Shown here in pieces: positions 18,566-27,714 of a stretch of 64,000 bases of DNA. The notes below the pieces were generated by a model. The model had not been told where the DNA came from. It was given only the letters and a program-made list of their open reading frames with translations, and did not search any database. The stretch comes from Winogradskyella marina. Its GTDB lineage: Bacteria > Bacteroidota > Bacteroidia > Flavobacteriales > Flavobacteriaceae. Each line of letters starts with the position of its first letter. Within the stretch, counting starts at the first letter, position 1. A program made the position numbers and the translations under genes. Where the stretch lies: positions 1 through 64,000 of the forward strand of contig NZ_JADOET010000018.1 of assembly GCF_015645385.1 (NCBI RefSeq), given 5' to 3'.

Positions 18566-18679
18566 AAGTAACAAAAGTAGTTAAATAGTGTTGAGAAAAT
18601 GAAATTGATCGCTTTACGATTTCAACATGTCATCAACAATCTAACTGTTAATAACTTGGATTTATTGTTAATAGCGCCA

Positions 18680-18712
18680 AAAAAAACCGAAGCTAAAACT
18701 TCAGTTTTTTTA
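18680..18712 (-). terminator. Probable terminator of accA
   Basis: An A-run, ACCGAAG, a short loop, CTTCAGT and a T-run form an imperfect hairpin with U-tracts on both strands. It lies just past the accA stop on the minus strand, ahead of dnaB. Confidence 0.6.
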
Positions 18713-18732
18713 GTTGCCTATGTTCATTGGAT

Positions 18733-19686
18733 TTAGTCTTTATAGACTCCCATCGTATCGTATTTTTCCATACGTTGATTCACTAAATCTTCTGGTGATA
18801 AGTTTTTAAGCTCTTCATAAGATTTAATAATAGCGTTTTTTACCGCTGAAAATGTTTTATCTCTATTGGTATGCGCTCCACCAAGTGGTTCTTTAATAAT
18901 AGAATCAACAAGCTTCATACGTTTCATATCTTTAGCTGTAAGTTTTAATGATTCAGCAGCTTGTTCTTTATATTCCCAACTTCTCCATAATATAGAAGAA
19001 CACGATTCTGGTGAAATTACAGAATACCAAGTATTCTCTAACATCATTACGCGGTCACCTACTCCAATACCTAATGCACCTCCTGATGCACCTTCACCAA
19101 TAATTACTGTAATGATAGGTACTTTAAGACGTGCCATTTCTAAAATATTTCTAGCAATTGCTTCACCTTGCCCACGCTCTTCTGCTTCTAAACCAGGATA
19201 AGCACCTGGAGTATCGATTAATGTCACAACAGGAATTCCAAATTTCTCAGCAGACTTCATAAGTCGTAATGCTTTACGATAGCCTTCTGGATTAGACATT
19301 CCGAAATTACGATACTGTCTTGTTTTTGTATTAAACCCTTTTTGTTGACCAATAAACATATACGATTGATCTCCAATTTTACCCAAACCACCGATCATGG
19401 CTTTATCATCCTTTACATTTCTGTCACCGTGTAATTCTAAAAATGTATCACCACAAAGTGCTTTAATATGGTCTAAAGTATAAGGTCTATTAGGATGACG
19501 TGATAACTGAACACGTTGCCACGCTGTAAGATTTTTGTAAATGTCTTTTTTAGTTTCAGCAAGTTTTTTCTCTATTTGCTTACAGGTTTCAGAAACATCT
19601 ACGTCACTTTCTTTGCCTATAATCTGACATTTATCGAGCTGTTCTTCTAATTCTTTTATCGGTAATTCAAACTCTAAATATTCCAT
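18733..19686 (-). CDS. accA: Acetyl-CoA carboxylase carboxyltransferase subunit alpha
   Basis: Cytoplasmic AccA pairs with AccD to transfer carboxyl from biotin to acetyl-CoA, the first step of fatty acid synthesis. At 317 residues it is full length. Family motifs include [40 protein letters not shown] and [20 protein letters not shown], the last forming the carboxybiotin/acyl-CoA pocket. It appears monocistronic, with its own promoter (19730-19761) and terminator. accD is not in the window. Confidence 0.97.
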   Translation of the reverse strand: MEYLEFELPIKELEEQLDKCQIIGKESDVDVSETCKQIEKKLAETKKDIYKNLTAWQRVQLSRHPNRPYTLDHIKALCGDTFLELHGDRNVKDDKAMIGGLGKIGDQSYMFIGQQKGFNTKTRQYRNFGMSNPEGYRKALRLMKSAEKFGIPVVTLIDTPGAYPGLEAEERGQGEAIARNILEMARLKVPIITVIIGEGASGGALGIGVGDRVMMLENTWYSVISPESCSSILWRSWEYKEQAAESLKLTAKDMKRMKLVDSIIKEPLGGAHTNRDKTFSAVKNAIIKSYEELKNLSPEDLVNQRMEKYDTMGVYKD

Positions 19687-19729
19687 ACAATTTGAAGTTA
19701 GTTTTTGTTTAGTTAGTATAGTTAGGGTA

Positions 19730-19761
19730 CAAACCTACGTATTCTTATTTCTATATTACAA
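19730..19761 (-). promoter_or_regulatory. accA promoter
   Basis: On the minus strand TTG (19759-19761) is followed 21 bases later by TAGGTTTG (19730-19737). It lies about 45 bases upstream of the accA start codon. Confidence 0.6.
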
Positions 19762-19832
19762 GAAATAAATAAAAATATAAGTTCACCATTTCAATTTACA
19801 AAAATAGAATTTATTACAGAAACTATACAAGT

Positions 19833-20741
19833 TTAATTGGTAATACTATTGGATTTAATTCGTCGTCGCTTATAATTTTTAAAAATGGCATCAAACACAA
19901 CCGTAACCATAATAAGGATAGCACCTAAATAAAACTGTGGTGACATCTTTTCTGTATCGGGAAAAAGCAAAATAGCGATTACTATCCCATAAATCGGTTC
20001 TAGATTATAACTTAAAATAACTGTAAATGGACTGATGTAACGCATTATATCTACAGAACCAATAAAGGCGTATGCTGTACAAACTGAAGCTAAAATAAAT
20101 AGATACACCCAGTCGGAATTAGATAACATAAAGAACTCTGCATTAAAGGATTTACCCGTTAATAAAATAAACACAGTTATAAAAAACACACCACTGATAA
20201 ACTCATAAAACGAAATTACAGTAGCATTGTGCTTCTCTATAAAAAGACCATTAATTACAGCAAATAATGTTGATAGTAATGCCGATAGTAATCCTAAAAC
20301 AATGCCATTAATGTAACCCATTTCGCTACTCGTAATTAGAAACACTCCAAGGATTACGATGATTCCAAAAATAATCTCATAGCCTAAAATGCGACGTTTA
20401 AAAAAAACAGGTTCTATTAAGGATGCAAAAAAAGCACCCGAAGAAAACATAGCCAAGGTTATAGAAACATTAGCTTGGTTGATGGCTTCAAAAAAGGTAA
20501 TCCAATGTAAAGCAATGATAATACCAGCAACAAAAAACTGTAAAAGTGCTTTTTTAGATACTTTAATATTTAGTCTTATAACTTTAATGTAGATGAACAT
20601 TAAAATTCCCGCCATTGCCATTCTATACCAGACCAATTCTAATGCTCCAATAGTAATGAGTTCTCCTAGAATTGCCGTAAACCCAGCAATGATAACAAGA
20701 AAATGTAAGTGTAAATAATGCTTTAGTTTAGCGTTTGGCAT
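19833..20741 (-). CDS. EamA/DMT-family transporter
   Basis: Polytopic inner-membrane protein of 302 residues with about ten hydrophobic helices arranged as two EamA halves. HWITFFEAINQANVSITLAM and the mirrored region SVDIMRYISPFTVILSYNLEPIYG are the conserved EamA features, and the C-terminus is basic (KNYKRRRIKS). Such proteins export amino acids or other small metabolites; the substrate cannot be predicted. The start overlaps the end of lptG by 14 bases, so the two are cotranscribed. Confidence 0.85.
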   Translation of the reverse strand: MPNAKLKHYLHLHFLVIIAGFTAILGELITIGALELVWYRMAMAGILMFIYIKVIRLNIKVSKKALLQFFVAGIIIALHWITFFEAINQANVSITLAMFSSGAFFASLIEPVFFKRRILGYEIIFGIIVILGVFLITSSEMGYINGIVLGLLSALLSTLFAVINGLFIEKHNATVISFYEFISGVFFITVFILLTGKSFNAEFFMLSNSDWVYLFILASVCTAYAFIGSVDIMRYISPFTVILSYNLEPIYGIVIAILLFPDTEKMSPQFYLGAILIMVTVVFDAIFKNYKRRRIKSNSITN

Positions 20742-21804
20742 TTTGTAGCAGATATATTGCTAAAATACCAAATAATACATTAGGAAACCATACTGCTACC
20801 ACAGCTGGAAAATTAGACTGTTCTGCCATGACTCCAAAAACCTTATCAAAGAAAACATATATCATGGCAATTGCGATACCTACCGCAAGGTTTGCTCCCA
20901 TGCCACCACGTCGTTTTACCGAAGATACTGCAACAGCAATAATTGTAAGGATAAATATGGATACAGGTAAGCTCCATTTTTTTAATTTTACCACTTCGTA
21001 TCGACCAATATTAGGCGAACCTCTTCGTTTTTCGGCAGCAATAAATTTGAGTAATTCACCGTAAGACTTAGTTTCTGCAGCATATTGAACAGGTGTTAAG
21101 TCTTCGAGTTCAAATGGAAATTGCATGAGTTTTTGACTCTCTTCTTCCACTGTTTCAACTCCATTATTAAATGAGCGTTTAACGTACGTTATAAGTTTAT
21201 AAGCACTGTCCTTTTCAACATAATTAATTCTGTCTGCGAAGATTTTATACTTCAATTCGTTACCTTCAAAATGTTCGAAAGTGAATTTTAAACCTGTTTC
21301 AGTTTTAGGAATAAAATTATTTACATAGACATAATCATTATCATTAATTTGTTGGTAAACATCCTTTGTTTGCTGTATTTTCCTATTCTTTCTTAAATAC
21401 TTATACTTAAACTCATTGAAACCTTGACTTGCAATAGGAGCTAAATACATCCCTAAAAACAAAGCAATTCCTGCAATAATAGAAGCACCAATTAAATAAG
21501 GTCTTAAAAACCTTGAAAACGAAACTCCAGAACTTAAAAAAGCAACGATCTCTGTGTTATTAGCCAGTTTAGAAGTGAACCATATAACCGATAGAAATAA
21601 AAATAAAGGAAATAGAAGGTTCGCAAAATAAACTGTAAAATCTAAATAATAATAGGCGACCTCACCAAACGGCACATCGTTTTCTAACATCTTACCAACC
21701 TTCTCTGCTAAATCTACTATTATTCCAATAGGAACAAACAGCAATAACATTATGAGAAATGTGAACAAATACCGTTTTAATATGTACCAATCTAGTATTT
21801 TCAA
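20728..21804 (-). CDS. lptG: LptF/LptG-family LPS export permease
   Basis: Inner-membrane subunit of the Lpt machinery that moves lipopolysaccharide to the outer membrane, 358 residues. It has the expected layout: N-terminal MKILDWYILKRYL, helices around 12-120, a periplasmic beta-jellyroll (about 130-255), and C-terminal helices with KLKKWSLPVSIFILTIIAVAVSS. The start codon is TTG at 21804; it is accepted because KILDWYILKRYL is the conserved family N-terminus and no in-frame ATG precedes it. LptF and LptG are hard to tell apart by eye. Confidence 0.88.
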   Translation of the reverse strand: MKILDWYILKRYLFTFLIMLLLFVPIGIIVDLAEKVGKMLENDVPFGEVAYYYLDFTVYFANLLFPLFLFLSVIWFTSKLANNTEIVAFLSSGVSFSRFLRPYLIGASIIAGIALFLGMYLAPIASQGFNEFKYKYLRKNRKIQQTKDVYQQINDNDYVYVNNFIPKTETGLKFTFEHFEGNELKYKIFADRINYVEKDSAYKLITYVKRSFNNGVETVEEESQKLMQFPFELEDLTPVQYAAETKSYGELLKFIAAEKRRGSPNIGRYEVVKLKKWSLPVSIFILTIIAVAVSSVKRRGGMGANLAVGIAIAMIYVFFDKVFGVMAEQSNFPAVVAVWFPNVLFGILAIYLLQNAKR

Positions 21805-21942
21805 TTTTGTGTTGTTTGTTATTTAGTTATTTGTGTCAAAGTTGTTTTGACTAATTAAATTAATGATGTCATAAAAAACACTTCTAAAGTCCTCACAAGG
21901 GGACAATTTTCAATTTTCAATATTCAAATTCTAGTTCTAGTT

Positions 21943-23073
21943 CTACAAACGGTTATCCATTTGCTTCACCATTTTTTCTTTCCATGCTCTAAAATCGCCA
22001 GCAATAATATGTTTTCTAGCTTCTCTAGTTAACCAGAGATAAAATCCTAAATTATGAATGGTCGCAATTTGCTTGCCTAACAATTCATTTACTGTAAATA
22101 GATGCCTTAAGTATGCTTTACTATATTCGGTATCTACGAATGTAATTCCCATCTCATCTATTGGTGAAAAATCATTAGCCCATTTTAAGTTTTTAATATT
22201 AATTGACCCGTGAGCTGTAAACAACATTCCGTTTCTGGCATTTCTTGTTGGCATCACACAATCAAACATATCTACACCTAACGCTATATTTTCTAATATA
22301 TTGATTGGAGTTCCAACTCCCATTAAATATCGTGGCTTATCTTCTGGTAAAATATCACAAACCACATCTGTCATGGCATACATTTCCTCTGCAGGTTCAC
22401 CTACTGAAAGTCCACCAATTGCATTTCCTTCTGCTCCAGCATTAGCAATATATTCTGCTGACTGCTTTCGTAAATCGGTATATGTACTACCTTGAACAAT
22501 TGGAAAAAAAGTTTGTTCATAGTCGTATTTAAAAGGGGTCTTTTTTAAATGTGTTAAACAACGTTCTAACCAACGATGCGTCATGTGCATAGAACGTTTT
22601 GCATAGTTATAATCGCACGGATAAGGTGTACACTCATCAAAAGCCATAATAATATCTGCACCTATGCTACGTTGTACTTCCATTACGTTTTCTGGTGTAA
22701 ATACGTGGTAACTCCCATCAATATGTGATTTAAACTTTACACCCTCTTCTTTTATCTTTCTATTAGAAGACATAGAGTACACTTGGTAACCACCAGAATC
22801 AGTTAAAATATTACGGTCCCAATTCATGAATTTATGTAACCCTCCAGCTTGTTCTAAAATTGGAGTTTGAGGTCTTAAATAAAGGTGATAGGTATTTCCA
22901 AGAATAATATCAGGATTAATATCATTTTTTAATTCGCGTTGATGCACACCTTTAACAGAAGCCACAGTGCCAACTGGCATAAAAATAGGAGTTTCTATAG
23001 TCCCATGATCTGTAGTAATTGTTCCAGCTCTTGCTTTGGTTTCTTTATCGTTTGCTACTCTAGTAAATTTCAT
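21943..23073 (-). CDS. tgt: Queuine tRNA-ribosyltransferase
   Basis: Exchanges guanine-34 for the queuosine precursor in GUN-anticodon tRNAs. 376 residues from the ATG at 23073; the frame extends eight codons upstream but family members start MKFTRV-like. Catalytic motifs are seen: DSGGYQVYSM, AFDECTPYPCDY and VMPTRNARNG with the nucleophilic Asp in FDCVMPTRNARNG. The usual zinc motif CxCxxC before AYLRHL is missing: the segment reads GITFVDTEYSKAYLRHL, although the histidine in IATIHNLGFYL remains. I believe this is common in Bacteroidetes Tgt. Confidence 0.95.
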   Translation of the reverse strand: MKFTRVANDKETKARAGTITTDHGTIETPIFMPVGTVASVKGVHQRELKNDINPDIILGNTYHLYLRPQTPILEQAGGLHKFMNWDRNILTDSGGYQVYSMSSNRKIKEEGVKFKSHIDGSYHVFTPENVMEVQRSIGADIIMAFDECTPYPCDYNYAKRSMHMTHRWLERCLTHLKKTPFKYDYEQTFFPIVQGSTYTDLRKQSAEYIANAGAEGNAIGGLSVGEPAEEMYAMTDVVCDILPEDKPRYLMGVGTPINILENIALGVDMFDCVMPTRNARNGMLFTAHGSINIKNLKWANDFSPIDEMGITFVDTEYSKAYLRHLFTVNELLGKQIATIHNLGFYLWLTREARKHIIAGDFRAWKEKMVKQMDNRL

Positions 23074-23223
23074 GTAATATTTTAAGTCTGACGGCAAATA
23101 TAAATAACTCTATTACATTCCTTCTTAAATTAGATTTAAAAAATAGTTGCTCATTGACATTTGGAATTTTCATCATATTGTTAGCAAATCATGCAATTCG
23201 TTAATAAGTGCCTCATTTCTACT

Positions 23224-23254
23224 TTTGAAAACACTTAGTAAAAAGTTACTTTTG
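23224..23254 (+). promoter_or_regulatory. Transketolase operon promoter
   Basis: TTTG (23224-23227), 19 bases, TACTTTTG (23247-23254): a near-ideal Bacteroidetes promoter, about 25 bases ahead of the gene start. Confidence 0.75.
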
Positions 23255-23279
23255 TAGCATAAAACTTAAGCGACATAAC

Positions 23280-24125
23280 ATGCCAAACATTAAAGAATTA
23301 GAAGATTTAACAACTCAAGTTCGTAGAGATATTTTACGAATGGTACACAAAGTAAACTCTGGTCACCCAGGAGGGTCATTAGGTTGTGCCGAATTTTTTG
23401 TATCAATTTACAAAGAAATCATGGAACGAAATGAAGGTTTTGATATGGATGGGATAGGTGAAGACTTATTCTTTCTTTCAAACGGACATATTTCACCTAT
23501 ATATTATAGTGTATTGGCGAGATCGGGCTATTTCCCTGTTGAAGAACTAAACACGTTTAGACTTATCAACTCGCGTTTACAAGGTCACCCAACAACACAC
23601 GAAGGCTTACCAGGCATCAGAATTGCTTCTGGTTCATTAGGTCAAGGAATGTCAGTTGCTCTAGGTGCGGCGCAAGCCAAAAAACTAAATAACGATGATC
23701 ACCTCGTTTACAGTCTTCATGGTGATGGTGAATTACAAGAAGGTCAAAACTGGGAAGCCATTATGTATGCTTCTGCTAAAAAGGTAGATAATCTTATTTC
23801 TACAATTGATTTAAACCAACAACAAATTGATGGTTCTACAGACGATGTTTTACCAATGGGAAGCCTTAGAGCAAAATTTGAAGCCTTTGGTTGGACTGTT
23901 TTAGATATTGAAAAAGGTAATGATATCGAGGCTGTACTTAAAGGTATGAAAGAAGCTAAATCCCTAACAGGAAAAGGAAAACCTGTTTGTGTTCTTTTAC
24001 ATACAGTAATGGGTAATGGCGTTGATTTTATGATGCACACACACGCTTGGCATGGTAAAGCGCCAAATGATGAGCAATTGGCTATTGGTTTAGAACAAAA
24101 TGTTGAAACTTTAGGAGATTATTAA
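23280..24125 (+). CDS. Transketolase, N-terminal (TPP-binding) subunit
   Basis: First half of a split transketolase, 281 residues, cytoplasmic; it moves two-carbon ketol units in the non-oxidative pentose phosphate pathway. HKVNSGHPGGSLGCAEF and the TPP/Mg2+-binding HGDGELQEGQNWEA are typical, as is GSLGQGMSVALGAAQAKK. It works as a heteromer with the C-terminal subunit encoded at 24831. The next gene starts one base after its stop, implying a single transcript. Confidence 0.95.
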   Translation: MPNIKELEDLTTQVRRDILRMVHKVNSGHPGGSLGCAEFFVSIYKEIMERNEGFDMDGIGEDLFFLSNGHISPIYYSVLARSGYFPVEELNTFRLINSRLQGHPTTHEGLPGIRIASGSLGQGMSVALGAAQAKKLNNDDHLVYSLHGDGELQEGQNWEAIMYASAKKVDNLISTIDLNQQQIDGSTDDVLPMGSLRAKFEAFGWTVLDIEKGNDIEAVLKGMKEAKSLTGKGKPVCVLLHTVMGNGVDFMMHTHAWHGKAPNDEQLAIGLEQNVETLGDY

Positions 24126-24126
24126 T

Positions 24127-24834
24127 ATGAAAAAAATAGTCGTAATAATCCTATTACTATTTATATCTATTGGCTTCTCTCAAGAAAAAACAATTACACT
24201 AGATTACGCTGTAGACTACCTTGTTACCAATAATAAACAGTCGAGAATTGACACTGTAAAAGTTGGCTTAGACAAAAGCGGAACATATCTGTGGACAGAT
24301 AGCAAGTATTTAGCTAAAAATTTAGCAGCATCAATGTTTCTTGGAAAAGACAGCTTGTTAGAGAATTCAGAATTATCTATTATTTTAGATACAGAAAGCA
24401 ATTCAATTATGCTATTCTTTAATTCCGAAGGAAATGAGTTATACATGAATATGTTATTATCAAGTTTCTTTCCTGATTCAGAAAATGGAGAAAATAAAGA
24501 ATTTGACTTTATTACTGAAAATACCAATGACACTATACTCGTCGCTGGAAAAGAAGCTGAGATTTATGATATTTACCCTAGCAATGAAGGTGAATCTCAA
24601 AAAATATCAATAGCATTTGACAAAACACTAGAGGTTGACAACAACCAATTATTTAGAAAATTTCTTGAGTTAATTTTCGCAACTCAAAATGGCTTAGTAA
24701 TGGATGAAATGAATTTTCCTAACGGACTTATTTTAGACATCACACTTAAAGGAAGAAAACTAATTGAAGCCAACAACATAGAACAAAAGACAAAAACAAT
24801 TACTATTAATCACAGTTTCAAAATAACAGAATGA
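24127..24834 (+). CDS. Exported protein of unknown function between the transketolase halves
   Basis: A 235-residue protein with a clear Sec signal peptide (MKKIVVIILLLFISIGFSQ). The mature part is acidic and looks beta-rich, with no cysteine and no motif I recognise. It is tightly embedded: one base separates it from the N-terminal transketolase gene, and its end overlaps the ATG of the C-terminal gene (ATGA). It must therefore be on the same mRNA although its product is exported and the transketolase is cytoplasmic. Codon use looks like its neighbours. Function unknown. Confidence 0.75.
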   Translation: MKKIVVIILLLFISIGFSQEKTITLDYAVDYLVTNNKQSRIDTVKVGLDKSGTYLWTDSKYLAKNLAASMFLGKDSLLENSELSIILDTESNSIMLFFNSEGNELYMNMLLSSFFPDSENGENKEFDFITENTNDTILVAGKEAEIYDIYPSNEGESQKISIAFDKTLEVDNNQLFRKFLELIFATQNGLVMDEMNFPNGLILDITLKGRKLIEANNIEQKTKTITINHSFKITE

Positions 24835-25784
24835 AAACATATACATACACAGAAAAAAAAGATACAAGAAGTGGTTTTGGAGCCGGTTTAGCAGAACTTG
24901 GAAGAACAAACCCTAATGTTGTTGCACTTTGTGCAGATCTTATTGGGTCGCTAAAAATGAATGAATTTATTGATGAAAACCCAGAACGTTTTTATCAAAT
25001 AGGAATTGCAGAAGCTAACATGATGGGAATTGCTGCAGGTTTAACCATTGGTGGCAAAATTCCTTTTACGGGTACGTTTGCAAACTTCTCAACGGGTCGT
25101 GTTTACGATCAAATTCGTCAATCCATAGCTTACTCTGGTAAGAATGTAAAAATTTGTGCTTCTCACGCTGGATTAACCTTAGGTGAAGATGGTGCAACGC
25201 ATCAAATTTTAGAGGATATTGGATTAATGAAAATGTTACCAGGAATGGTCGTTATTAATCCGTGTGATTATAACCAGACAAAAGCGGCTACGATAGCTAT
25301 TGCAGATTATGATGGCCCTGTTTATTTAAGATTTGGCCGCCCTTCTGTCCCTATTTTCACTCCTGCTGATCAGAAATTTGAGATTGGTAAAGCCATTCAA
25401 TTAACTGAAGGTACAGATGTAACTATTGTTGCTACAGGTCATTTAGTTTGGGAAGCTTTAGAAGCCTCAAAAGCATTACATGAAGCTGGTATTTCTGCTG
25501 AAGTGATCAACATACACACCATTAAACCATTAGATGACAAAGCTATTATAGAGTCCGTTTCTAAAACAGGTTGTATCGTTACTGCTGAAGAACATAACCA
25601 CCTTGGTGGTCTTGGTGAAAGTGTTGCTAGAGTTTTAGCACAGCACAAACCTACACCTCAAGAATTTGTTGCAACAAACGATACTTTTGGAGAATCGGGT
25701 ACACCAGCACAGCTTATGGACAAGTATGGTTTAAATAGTGATGCGATCCAAAATGCTGTTAAAAAAGTTCTGAAAAGAAAATAA
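24831..25784 (+). CDS. Transketolase, C-terminal subunit
   Basis: Second half of the split transketolase, 317 residues. It holds the pyrimidine-binding domain with the TPP-activating glutamate (QIGIAEANMMGIAAGL) and the C-terminal transketolase domain (VTIVATGHLVWEALEAS ... TAEEHNHLGGLGE). The ATG overlaps the stop of the preceding exported-protein gene by four bases, so translation is probably coupled to that gene rather than directly to its enzymatic partner. Confidence 0.95.
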   Translation: MKTYTYTEKKDTRSGFGAGLAELGRTNPNVVALCADLIGSLKMNEFIDENPERFYQIGIAEANMMGIAAGLTIGGKIPFTGTFANFSTGRVYDQIRQSIAYSGKNVKICASHAGLTLGEDGATHQILEDIGLMKMLPGMVVINPCDYNQTKAATIAIADYDGPVYLRFGRPSVPIFTPADQKFEIGKAIQLTEGTDVTIVATGHLVWEALEASKALHEAGISAEVINIHTIKPLDDKAIIESVSKTGCIVTAEEHNHLGGLGESVARVLAQHKPTPQEFVATNDTFGESGTPAQLMDKYGLNSDAIQNAVKKVLKRK

Positions 25785-25792
25785 TTTTGATT

Positions 25793-25808
25793 TGGCATCG
25801 TTTTTGGA
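25793..25808 (+). promoter_or_regulatory. Sigma-54-like promoter of the outer-membrane barrel gene
   Basis: TGGCATCGTTTTTGGA matches the -24/-12 layout TGGCA-N-TTGC: the first GG (25794-25795) and second GG (25806-25807) are separated by 10 bases as required. The -12 element reads GG instead of GC. No good TAnnTTTG box lies between here and the ATG at 25842. Inferred from pattern only. Confidence 0.45.
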
Positions 25809-25841
25809 AATAAGAACCTAATCTTATAAAAAACGAACATT

Positions 25842-26441
25842 ATGAAAAATTTAAAGAAAACAGTTATTGCAACTGTGATTTTTGCTTTTGTTGGATTTAC
25901 AATGACGGCTCAAAACGGAAATTCTTTTGGAATTAAAGGAGGACTAAACTATAGTGCCAACGGAGACTATTTTGAATCCATTGGTGCTAATGCTGAAAGT
26001 CCTGATCGCAATATTGGATACCATATTGGACTATTTGGAAAAATAGGTAACAAGTTTTACTTAAAACCAGAGCTCATTTATACGGCAACACGAAGTGAGT
26101 ATAGTAGTGATGAGTTTTCTGTTCAGAAAATAGATGCTCCTATATTATTAGGTGTAAAAGTATTAGGACCAGTAAGTGTATTTGCTGGCCCTTCATTACA
26201 ATATATTTTAGATACAGAATTTGAAGGTATAGACATTGATAATGTTGAAGAAGATTTCTCAGTTGGATTAAATTTTGGAATCGGACTTAGCTTTAATAAT
26301 ATTGGTATAGACTTAAGATATGAAAGAGGTTTTACTGAAAACGAAGCGACTTTTATTGATAATAATTTAGGATCTGGAGTTGTTAGTAGAGTTGATACAA
26401 GACCAGACCAATTAATATTAAGTTTATCTTTAGCGCTTTAA
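25842..26441 (+). CDS. Outer-membrane beta-barrel protein (PorT/OmpW-like small barrel)
   Basis: A 199-residue protein with a signal peptide (MKNLKKTVIATVIFAFVGFTMTAQ). It is followed by alternating hydrophobic strands with typical barrel phrases (FGIKGGLNYSANG, GYHIGLFGKIGNKFYLKPEL, VSVFAGPSLQYIL, FGIGLSFNNIGIDLRYERG) and a final strand QLILSLSLAL. It fits the outer membrane protein beta-barrel domain families abundant in flavobacteria. A terminator shared with the convergent FKBP-like gene follows. Confidence 0.85.
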   Translation: MKNLKKTVIATVIFAFVGFTMTAQNGNSFGIKGGLNYSANGDYFESIGANAESPDRNIGYHIGLFGKIGNKFYLKPELIYTATRSEYSSDEFSVQKIDAPILLGVKVLGPVSVFAGPSLQYILDTEFEGIDIDNVEEDFSVGLNFGIGLSFNNIGIDLRYERGFTENEATFIDNNLGSGVVSRVDTRPDQLILSLSLAL

Positions 26442-26459
26442 TGCTAAAAAAGTTAGTTA

Positions 26460-26497
26460 TAAAAAAAAGCCGCTCAATTATTTTGAGCGGCTTTCTT
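26460..26497. terminator. Bidirectional terminator between the barrel and FKBP-like genes
   Basis: AAGCCGCTCAA and TTGAGCGGCTT are perfectly complementary around a short ATTAT-type loop, with an A-run before and T-rich sequence after. It serves both converging genes. Confidence 0.85.
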
Positions 26498-26525
26498 ATT
26501 TTAAAAAACTTAACGAAGTTAATTA

Positions 26526-27581
26526 CTAAATCTCATTATAATTAATGGAAATATTTGGATCTAAATAATCTGGTGTTCCATCATTATTTGAGTCTGCTAT
26601 AGTTACTGTTTTAATAGTAATTATACCATCGATTTCAGTTCGACTTCTTTCAAACTCGTTAGCAGCAAGCACTGGCTCTTCTTCACCTAGATTGGTATCT
26701 ACGGTATATGTTGTAGGAATTAATTCATCAATCGTTAAAACAAGATCTCCATCATCGTCGATGTCTATAAAGTCTGGCCTCCCATCATCATCTGTGTCAT
26801 CGTCAATTACATATAAGTCGGTATTGCGATCTTCAATATAAGAAGGTATACCGTCATTATCATGATCCTCTACTTGAACTTGTAACAATTCAAACTTAAA
26901 CATAATATTATCATAAGATGAACCTGTTGCAACACCCGAAAAATACGCCAAACCAGAAGGTATAAACATCACCCCTAAACCAGGATTGGTAAAATTTAAA
27001 TTACCATTCTCATCAATACCATCAAACATTGCTGCTTTAAATTCAGGAAACACAAGCGGCCAAGCCCTAACAAAAGCGGCATTGTTTGTGCCGTCTGCTT
27101 GAAGTGGAATACCAACAGGTGTAACAGTTGAATCAAAAACCTCATAATTACCATCTAAAGCATCATTTACTGAGCTTCCGCTATACCTTACAAGAATTAA
27201 GTCTGTAAAATTTGGAGAATCACCTTCCCCTTCAAATAGATTTAATATATAATATTCATAACTAGCACCAAGATGAGTTGTGGTACGCTCTTCAACAGCA
27301 GACATCAACAAAGTATGGTTTTCTGGCACCTCTTCACCTTCTTCTAAAGGGGTAATTACAATATCAGTGTATTTAAAATTAGACCCCGTTTCAAAAAAAC
27401 CAGAATTATAATAATGTGATGTTAAATACGCGACTAAAGAGTCTTTATCTTTAGCTTGTTGCTCTGTTCTATCTTCTTCAACAAAAGTAACTGTATCACC
27501 ATCGTCATCATTGTTACATGAGACCACAACGATAAATAAAAGCATGAGTAAAAGACTAGATTTTAAAATTTTAATTTTCAT
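26526..27581 (-). CDS. FKBP-like lipoprotein with a calcium-binding Asp-rich tail
   Basis: A 351-residue lipoprotein: signal peptide with lipobox VVSC (C22), then an acidic stretch. The central region (about 90-245) resembles secreted flavobacterial FKBP-type peptidyl-prolyl isomerases, for example VRAWPLVFPEFKAAMFDG and NPGLGVMFIPSGLAYFSG. The tail holds Asp-rich thrombospondin-type-3 repeats (DHDNDGIPSYIEDRNTD, DDDTDDDGRPDFIDIDDDGD) that probably bind Ca2+. It ends in SNNDGTPDYLDPNIS. Whether the isomerase site is active cannot be judged. The protein probably acts in the periplasm or at the cell surface. Confidence 0.8.
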   Translation of the reverse strand: MKIKILKSSLLLMLLFIVVVSCNNDDDGDTVTFVEEDRTEQQAKDKDSLVAYLTSHYYNSGFFETGSNFKYTDIVITPLEEGEEVPENHTLLMSAVEERTTTHLGASYEYYILNLFEGEGDSPNFTDLILVRYSGSSVNDALDGNYEVFDSTVTPVGIPLQADGTNNAAFVRAWPLVFPEFKAAMFDGIDENGNLNFTNPGLGVMFIPSGLAYFSGVATGSSYDNIMFKFELLQVQVEDHDNDGIPSYIEDRNTDLYVIDDDTDDDGRPDFIDIDDDGDLVLTIDELIPTTYTVDTNLGEEEPVLAANEFERSRTEIDGIITIKTVTIADSNNDGTPDYLDPNISINYNEI

Positions 27582-27670
27582 AGAAACTTATATTACCCGT
27601 TTTAAGCTACTACAGCTTTAAATGGAGTTCATTATTGCTTATTTTTAAGGCGCAAGATACAATAATATAA

Positions 27671-27678
27671 TATTTTTG
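27671..27678 (+). promoter_or_regulatory. -7 box of the S4-protein gene
   Basis: TATTTTTG fits TAnnTTTG. A matching -33 TTG at normal spacing is not obvious. Because the box overlaps the first possible start (27676), transcription begins downstream of it, which supports the ATG at 27715 as the real start. Confidence 0.5.
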
Positions 27679-27714
27679 CACTACAACATTAACGTAGTTT
27701 TTAGTAAAAAAGAT

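Noticed and set aside
23095..23102. TATATTTG upstream of tgt (minus strand)
   Set aside because: A good -7 box but no TTG near -33; not listed as a promoter.
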